Assembly (NCBI RefSeq): GCF_910592395.1
Contig: NC_088312.1
Location: 15,043,292 to 15,107,291, forward strand
DNA: 64,000 bases
Reading direction: 5' to 3'
DNA from: Lineus longissimus
Taxonomy: Eukaryota > Nemertea > Pilidiophora > Heteronemertea > Lineidae
The notes under the pieces were generated by a model. It saw nothing but the letters and a program-made list of their open reading frames with translations, made no database searches and was not told the origin of the DNA. Shown here in pieces: positions 57,360-64,000 of the stretch. The translations under genes were made by a program, and so were the position numbers. The first letter of the stretch is position 1; the number at the start of each line of letters is the position of its first letter.

Positions 57360-58400
57360 GCATGTAATCGTCACACATTATTTATGTATGTCAGATGATT
57401 CGTTTATATCGTCCATTTGTTATGTTTTCAAATAATTCTTTTATATTTGTGATGCGAACATATCTCTTAGATGCTCCAACGTCCGTAATGCAATCGCTCA
57501 GTATTTCTTTATTTCTTGTGCTAAACAATCTTATAGATACTCTATCGTCCATATGTTATGTTTTTAAATAATTCTTTTATATTTGTGATGCAAACATATC
57601 TCTTAGATGCTTCAACGTCCGTTATGCAATCCCTCAGTATTTCTTCATTTCTTTGTGCCAAACCATCTAATAGATACTCTATCATCCATTTGTTGTGTTT
57701 TCAAATTCTTTTATATTTCTGATGCAAACATATCTATTAGATCCAAGAACGTCCATTATGCAAATCCTCAGTATTTCTTTATTTCTTTATACCAAACCAT
57801 CTAATAGATACTCTATCATCCACGCATCTATATTTTTAATAAATCTTATTTATCTTTGTGATGAACCCTATCTAATAGATGCTGGAGCATCCATAATACT
57901 TCACCTTTACAATTTATTTTTATTTCTTTGCGCCAACCATCTAATAGATCATCTATCTTCCACACATCTTAATCATGTATATTTTTAATAAATCGTATTT
58001 ATCTTTGGATTGTACCCTATCTAATAGATGCTGGAGCATCCGTAAGGCAGTTCCTTGATAATTTGTTTTTATTTCTTTGCGTCAACCATCTAATAGATCC
58101 TATATCATCCATAAATGTTAGCCATGTATATTTTTAATAAATTTTATTTATCTTTGTCTTGTACCCTATCTAATAGATTCTGGAGCATCCTTAAGACTTC
58201 ACCTTGACAATTTCTTTTTATTTCTTTGCGCCAAACATCTAATAGATCCTCTATCATCCATACAACTTAGTCATGTATATTTTAAATAAATCTTATTTAT
58301 CTTTGTGATGAACCCTATCTAATAGATGCTGGAGCATCCATAAGACTTCACCTTGACAATTTATTTTTTATTTCTTTGCGCCAAACCATCTAACCATCCT
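57360..58400. repeat. 149-bp satellite array built from two half-units
   Basis: Period 149 in the last four copies (landmark CTGGAGCATCC at 57882, 58031, 58180 and 58329) and about 133-137 in the first three. Each unit has two related halves, each carrying ATCTAATAGAT (palindromic except for its central base) followed within about 12 bases by CATCCAT. About seven units are seen. Confidence 0.88.
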
Positions 58401-59073
58401 TCAAGTCACTCACAGAAATTGTGGTTTTAAAAAACGAGAATTCAATAGGGTCTATTATACTGCTAATATTTTTCCAGTTTCCAGATCATTGCGCATGCTC
58501 ACTATATGTTACTGTCAGTGGGTTTGAATCATAAATTCCAAAAAGGAGTGTCGCAGTGAAAATCAATGCAAAAGGCGCAACCTTTGTTTAGACCCCAAAC
58601 CTTGAATATATCACACATAAAACGTACAACGAAAATTTCATGGTTTGTGCCGGTGCCCCCCTGGAAAAAGTGTCCGGCTCTATTGTATTCTGCAATATGG
58701 TTCTATAGAGACCCTGACTGCCAATAGCTCAGAGATTGAAGCGCATAATGGAATCCTTTGTTTCCCGGGCATGCTATCCTAGGACATTTTAAACTTCTAC
58801 ACCGGCTTGTACTAATCTATTAGGCTGTGACGGCGTCTCCTCGCTGATTGAGTAGGGAAAAAAGTTATGAGCGAGTGGATTGTGCCCATTTAAATGAATA
58901 ATGGCTTCGACGCTTATTACAGGTGCCTGACCTTGTTACAAGTGTTTTGTCAGATATTTTATGTTTAACAAAAGTAAGAAGAGCTGCTTGATATCCTCTT
59001 TGCAATATTTAAAAGGGATGATAAATGGTATAATTATATTCCTGCACAACTTCATAAGTTATATATTTCGCAG
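58401..59073. other. No gene recognised
   Basis: Flank between the satellite and the propeller-like gene. AGGGTCTATTATACTG near 58448 and CGGCTCTATTGTATTCTG near 58675 hint at a degenerate repeat pair, but no clear element was found. Confidence 0.35.
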
Positions 59074-61117
59074 CATGGTTATGTGAACTTGAGATTGGCC
59101 CGCCGGGTTTCAATTTTGCCAGCCATATCTTTTGACGTATTTGACTTGTCTATAGACTTTAGTTACCCTCAGGGTCATCTGATAGCTGTGTCTAGCAGCA
59201 ATATTGTCGTGTTCAGGCTGAATGAATCTCACCTTGCGTATACTGTGGTGCATAATGTGTGGCCATCCTACAAAGAGAACGCATTCGGGAGGTTAATTAC
59301 ACACTTGTAGTGTTATGAGAGTTTAGTGTTCTATACCTCTTCTAATAAACCGAACATTATGGCATTTAACTCTATCAGGCAAAGTTTCATTGAAGTTAAA
59401 CTCACGGATAAGGACAAGACATTCATTCGAGCTACTTCAAAGAAGAATTTTAGATATTATTTGCAAACGGGTTATTTTCATTTTAACGTGGTGAAGAAAC
59501 ATGCATTTTGTTTATTATAATTAAAAGATAAAACGGATTCATGACACTTCACCATTATTTTTGATATAACTATTCACGACCGAGATATACGTCTCATGAA
59601 CGGTGTTCTCGTGAAAACTCCTCTTCTCAAGTCGGTTCTCGGCTATTTAGTCTTCTCCTATGATATTGGGAGAACAAACGGCGCACTTGTATTCATGTAT
59701 GAAAAGACTTCAACTCGTATAAAACAAATAAAAAAACTTGTGAAATTTCACCTTATCGGTAGCATCATTCCAAGTCACCCAAACTCAACAAAACTGTTTT
59801 TCTCTGTATCCAATGATCGTCTCGTTGGCATTGATCTTGCCCCAGTTCTTTGCCTTCCAAGTAATAAGCTATACATTGGGAAGACGGATAGGTTTCTTAC
59901 AAGGTACAATCCAAACATTGCTGATACTCCCGAGCCAAAACGGCGCAGAGTAGATAAAGAAGGTGACATTTATAGAGGAGGTGTAAGTAATAGGAATAGA
60001 TTGAACTCCTTGAGTATCTATTCAAGGGTGGTATAGACGCTCACTTTTTAAAGACTGTTATCAATTCGATGACGTGCTGCTGTTGAATGTAGACAACCAC
60101 ACCAGTCGCCATCCATCATTCTGACCCGTTCTTCCCACAGTATTTCTTATCTTCTAGAATAAGTTACGCGAAAGAATCACGTACAAGCAAACTGGCACTC
60201 TGTATCTTAAACCTCCCTTCACCCTAAGGGCTCACAGGGATCGTTGGTGGTATGATGCATCATTAGGATATATCATTATTCACACAAAAGGTGGAATATC
60301 AAATGATGATATAAAAGTTTACCGTCAGGGTAAAGGCTATTTTCTGCTTCTTACAAAATTGAAATACGATGGCTCAATTGGGTATCTATTCCTACAACAA
60401 AGTCTGTACCAGAAACGATACATGTCATTCCTGGAGGAAACTGGACCGGTCCATCTCATAAATATATTCGACAATAATGAAGCATATACAATAGTTCCTG
60501 CATTATCAGACCCATGCCTTGAACCTATAGGTAGCTACTCACCATCGTTTGGCATCGACAGAGTTCTGTTCAGTTGCAAAAAGAAGAAGAAAAATAGAGG
60601 AACTATATACAACATCGTTCTTTACAAAACAACAAATAGGGTTGGTTTATCCAATAGTGTCACTTTAAAACTCGATAGTCATCGCCATGGAGCATTAGCA
60701 TTCACTACAGAAGGTGACTTGATGACACGCTACCACTACCGATCAACATCATATAGCTTTGTTTTTTATCGTAAAAGTAATGGATACAAGGGTGAAGTCT
60801 ATGAAGTTCCAATGCCATGGAAGTTGTCATGGGTCTGTTGGAGCCGATATTATCATTCATTCTTTGGCGCACTTGGAGAAAAGCGATCATTTAGATGGAA
60901 GTATCAGCTTGTCGGCTTCAGGGTCAAATGTAAGTTGATGAGGCAATTAGTTTCCCCAGAATCAGCATTCCAGCCTATTAGTCTCCACATTAAAGTGGTC
61001 CAAGGTGCTAAGCAATATGAGCGTACATGCATATCACCAAATGGAGACATTCTTCAGATATTCGCAACAAAAGGTGTTCGCAAGGATATAGTTTTGGTAT
61101 TTTCAAAAAGGGAGTAA
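59074..61117 (+). pseudogene. Two-exon beta-propeller-like gene with three in-frame stops
   Basis: Exon A is 59074-59982, with acceptor TATTTCGCAG ending 59073 and donor GTAAGT at 59983, phase 0. Exon B is 60158-61117, with acceptor TTATCTTCTAG and stop TAA 61115-61117. The joined frame has 303 plus 319 codons. Exon A is open in one frame except for TAG (59308-59310), TAA (59518-59520) and TGA (59542-59544), with no frameshift. Blade-like strands recur: DFSYPQGHLIAVSSSNIVVF, FFSVSNDRLVGIDL, GALAFTTEGDLMTRY and ISPNGDILQIFATKG. The end of exon A has EPKRRRVDKEG, a nuclear-signal-like patch. Earlier exons were not found. It is probably a young pseudogene of a lineage-specific propeller protein; the family is not recognised. 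Confidence 0.5.
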
Positions 61118-63170
61118 TTTCACAGCGGATCGAAGACTGGGAGTCATCTTGATTTGTTATTGTTTAATATATGCAGGCATCCGAACTTAACCGGCTCGTG
61201 TTATCGTATCGTATGCGATTCATCCTTTGAGACGAAAACTTTGGATCTCAGTATATCAGTAAATCTCTATTCACTTCAAGGTCCGCATCTGCATTACTCT
61301 TGATTACTCTGATAAAACAGTGAACACTTTAAACCGGTAGTTTTTTTAACTTGTGCTAAAGCTGCCAAACTGAAAATCCTTACAATCTTTTGGAGAACAC
61401 TGATTGTATGATTATATACCAGCTTTACCATGTTACTCAAAGTCGTTCAAAGTAGTTGTAAGGCACACAGTTCATCCACATTTCTGTCAGCAATTTTAGG
61501 AATGGGTCAAAACTGTAAAATGGGTTCGTCCGCTCAGAATCATGAAAACACGATACGCCGCGCTTTCTTGTTTAGTTTTAGTTGTTATAATTTTTGTATC
61601 TCAAGGCGGATGACTCGACTTTCTCGATCCCAGTCGAACATCGAACTTGGGATAATCAAAATGATAAGGCTTTTGGGATAACAGAATGATGGAAGGCAGC
61701 ACTTATGACGTGTTCCAATAAATCCACATGATGGAAGTCAGTGGAGCTATAAGTATATCAAATCTTCCAATTCAATCAAACGATTTTAAATCACTTGTTA
61801 TGATATGATGCTGTAATCACTTGCACATGTTTGTTACTAGTCAGTTGAGTGTTTGTGGGTTATTAATTAAGCTTGTCTACCCCCTCCAGTTTAGGTCATG
61901 CAGGGTCGCCGCAACAAGGACAAATTACAATTGGCTTTGAAAATCATGGTGATGGAACTTGAGGCGAAAAATGGAATTGTCAGGTCTATAAAGCGATATA
62001 CACGGCATATCAGTATTTCCCCCTACTTTTTCTTTTACTTTTGATAGTGTCACTCTCATTTTTGTAGTCATGGAGAAGTAGTCACAAAGGCCGAGTTCGG
62101 ACGTGATCTTGATCGAGTTGGACCTGTGCGGATCGGTTCGGAAGCCTAGAAGGCTACTGGAACCCATGACTGAGCGACTACCTGGTAGTATTTACCACCT
62201 TTGTCAGGTATGGTCGTAGGAGATGATTATGCATACTGCGAGAGTCAACGCAGGAACAGCTAGTCTTCGTTGGCCACTGAGATACTATACTGATAAACAA
62301 GTTATTGTAGTGATATGACAGCAGGTGAAAATCAAATAAAGAAAAAAAAACACCACCTCCTTTTATCAAAACCGGTTAATTTGTGCCCAAAAGCCATATA
62401 ACTTAGCCAATTGGACGGACACTTCATCATTTTCTTCATTTTTAACATACCTCTCATTCTCAATTTAAAAAAAAACTATATTTTAAATGGAAAACACCAT
62501 TCGACTGGTATGATGAGACCATGCATTGATCCCAAACTCTTGATCACTGCTTGAATTTGCCACAATAGGATCTGAATGTGCTGACATCGCTCATCCATGT
62601 TACTACCGGACTTTTCGTGCTTTTTTTTATTTCATGAGTTCAAAAAGGTTGTCGAAGTGTTTTTTTAAGTCGTTTTCTAAAACATTTTCTAAGACGAGTT
62701 TATTTTTGGTGTATTCATTTGCACTACTTTGTAGCGTGTGGGAAATGGCAGTGTGATTCGGTTCGGATGGACAATGATTTGAAGCGAGGTGAATCTGGGC
62801 CCTTGAACTGTTAATGGACTCAAAACAGGAATAAATATTTACCTTAGTAATGCGAGAGCGGATCAATACGTAATGTCAGTTTTTGCTGACGAGGCAAAGC
62901 CAGAACTCACATCATGCTGAAATCTCGAGACATTGTCGTTAAAACCCTTTGGTAGCTTCCACGTATGTCGGAGTTTTATCGTTATCTGTTACCCCTGACT
63001 TGCAATTGAACAATGACAGGTTGTGAATTTTTGTCAGCATTTGGCTTTTTCGACGACATATTTTCTCGTTATACATGTTACACAAATTTTCAGAATTCTT
63101 GTAACAGCAATTACAGCAATTGTAACAGCGTTTTTCTACGAAAGCCCAGAAGGCTCATTCGAGTTTCTAA
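61118..63170. other. No gene recognised
   Basis: AT-rich intergenic sequence; all open frames are short and without motifs or splice support. Confidence 0.45.
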
Positions 63171-63207
63171 TTTCAAATTTCAAATGTTCAATATTTGAAA
63201 TTTGAAA
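63171..63207. repeat. 15-bp perfect hairpin of TTTCAAA words
   Basis: TTTCAAATTTCAAAT (63171-63185) pairs exactly with ATTTGAAATTTGAAA (63193-63207) across a 7-base loop. Related AATTTCAAA and TTTCAAGTT words extend to about 63250. Confidence 0.85.
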
Positions 63208-63342
63208 CTTGAAATATCACTTCGAATTTTGAGTTTCGAGTTTCAAGTTATCAAACAACCAATGAGATGCCATTTTACATATCGTGAGGCATCCCAACCA
63301 ATCATATAGATTTTTATTTCTACCTTTTCATGACCTAAAACA

Positions 63343-63433
63343 ATGGAGTCCATTACTGTCAGAGATGAGGTTGGCGGTGATTCGTTTTGTTTTCTTATAG
63401 AAAAGGACGGACAATTTACGATGGAAGAGTTGG
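63343..63433 (+). CDS. Candidate 30-codon first exon, unrecognised
   Basis: ATG at 63343 (context ACAATGG) opens MESITVRDEVGGDSFCFLIE and ends at a donor GTAAGT (63434) in phase 1. A following exon was not identified before the window ends. Confidence 0.25.
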
Positions 63434-64000
63434 GTAAGTCAGGCTGGTTCTGTCGACAAGGCTGCAGCTGCAACACGGATACTGCTGGTTCGACCAACAC
63501 ATTGAGACATAGGCCAACATCTTGTAAACTAGTACTGACCGTGACAGGCAACCTGAAGGCCTATATGTGCAATACTAGTATATAGGTGTATCGCGGCGGG
63601 CTGTGTGTCGGATACCATTGCCAACCTTATTTTCGCATGTGTAACAGTACAGCTAGCTATGGGCATCGTAATGAGCTCAGACCCGTCGGAAACGATAGGG
63701 ATTGGGTTTCAGCCCGACTAGACTACAGCAAGCCATTTTCTTTCCCTGATCAGCTGATGGAGACGCGTTCGTAACTTCGGTAGTTGTGGTATTTCGGAGG
63801 CAGGGGCAGACAATTTTGGAGTGAATAAACTTTGTCTTATCTTATTGCTCTTGATCATGGTTACACAACAGGGCGAGTCAGAAAAAAAACCTACAGACTT
63901 TGAAAGTTCCATTGTTCAAAGATGAGATGTATTCAGGTTCAGTGACTCCTCTACTTTGATTTGCATCCATGTGTATGGGGGTTTCCCTCACGTGGACTGA
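63434..64000. other. No gene recognised at the window end
   Basis: The last 550 bases contain only short frames. Any downstream exon of the 63343 candidate would lie beyond the window. Confidence 0.35.

Noticed and set aside
59292-59311. Tiny GT-AG intron that would remove the first stop of the propeller-like gene
   Set aside because: Twenty bases is far too short for splicing in animals, and similar rescue was not possible for the other two stops.

Overview
The window looks like repeat-rich nuclear DNA of an animal, most likely a marine invertebrate. The evidence is GT-AG introns, an interrupted rhodopsin-type GPCR gene, a PAN/apple-like exon, tRNA-derived SINEs with target-site duplications (TSDs), and an animal-type transposon set: Tc1/mariner, PIF/Harbinger with a MADF-BESS partner, pogo, KDZ, Helitron, CR1/L2 relics and one apparently intact APE-type LINE. 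No bacterial operon, rRNA or CRISPR is visible. The species cannot be fixed from the sequence alone.

Layout. 1-4.4 kb is a mosaic of decayed retroelement-like sequence with duplicated TATA-bearing blocks, a 29-bp minisatellite, env-like coding remnants and a SINE with a 14-bp TSD. 4.4-7.0 kb is a 1.2-kb tandem duplication; only the second copy carries a 172-bp MITE. A MITE lies at 9.5-10.0 kb and a dead Sleeping Beauty-like Tc1 element at 10.6-12.3 kb. A three-exon gene for a small secreted peptide with four cysteines follows at 12.4-14.3 kb, with another MITE in its 3' UTR. A 7.2-kb inverted-repeat structure (14.9-22.1 kb) encloses an apparently complete PIF/Harbinger element (17787-21425), whose two genes lie on opposite strands with each gene's exons inside the other's intron.

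23.0-25.3 kb holds GPCR exons for TM3 to TM7, with a SINE in one intron and a dispersed repeat separating TM5 from TM6; a related repeat lies near 53 kb. 29.4-36.2 kb contains a possible host exon, a Helitron helicase relic, and a 4.8-kb LINE with two long ORFs joined by a TAATG stop-start overlap. The LINE is inserted into an older L2/CR1-like relic. 36.7-38.2 kb is satellite-like, and 39.1-42.4 kb is a rearranged relic related to 15.6-16.5 kb. 42.8-44.9 kb is a broken pogo-like transposase gene.

46.6-51.6 kb is a KDZ-type transposase gene with its N- and C-terminal exons but no visible catalytic core. Inside it sits a 1.26-kb element with 267-bp terminal inverted repeats. 53-56.7 kb has a second copy of the GPCR repeat and scattered candidate exons, one PAN-like. 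57.4-58.4 kb is a 149-bp tandem array. 59.1-61.1 kb is a two-exon beta-propeller-like gene whose first exon has three in-frame stops and no frameshift.

All splice sites, exon phases and TSDs were read by eye. Family names come from motif recognition, not database searches.
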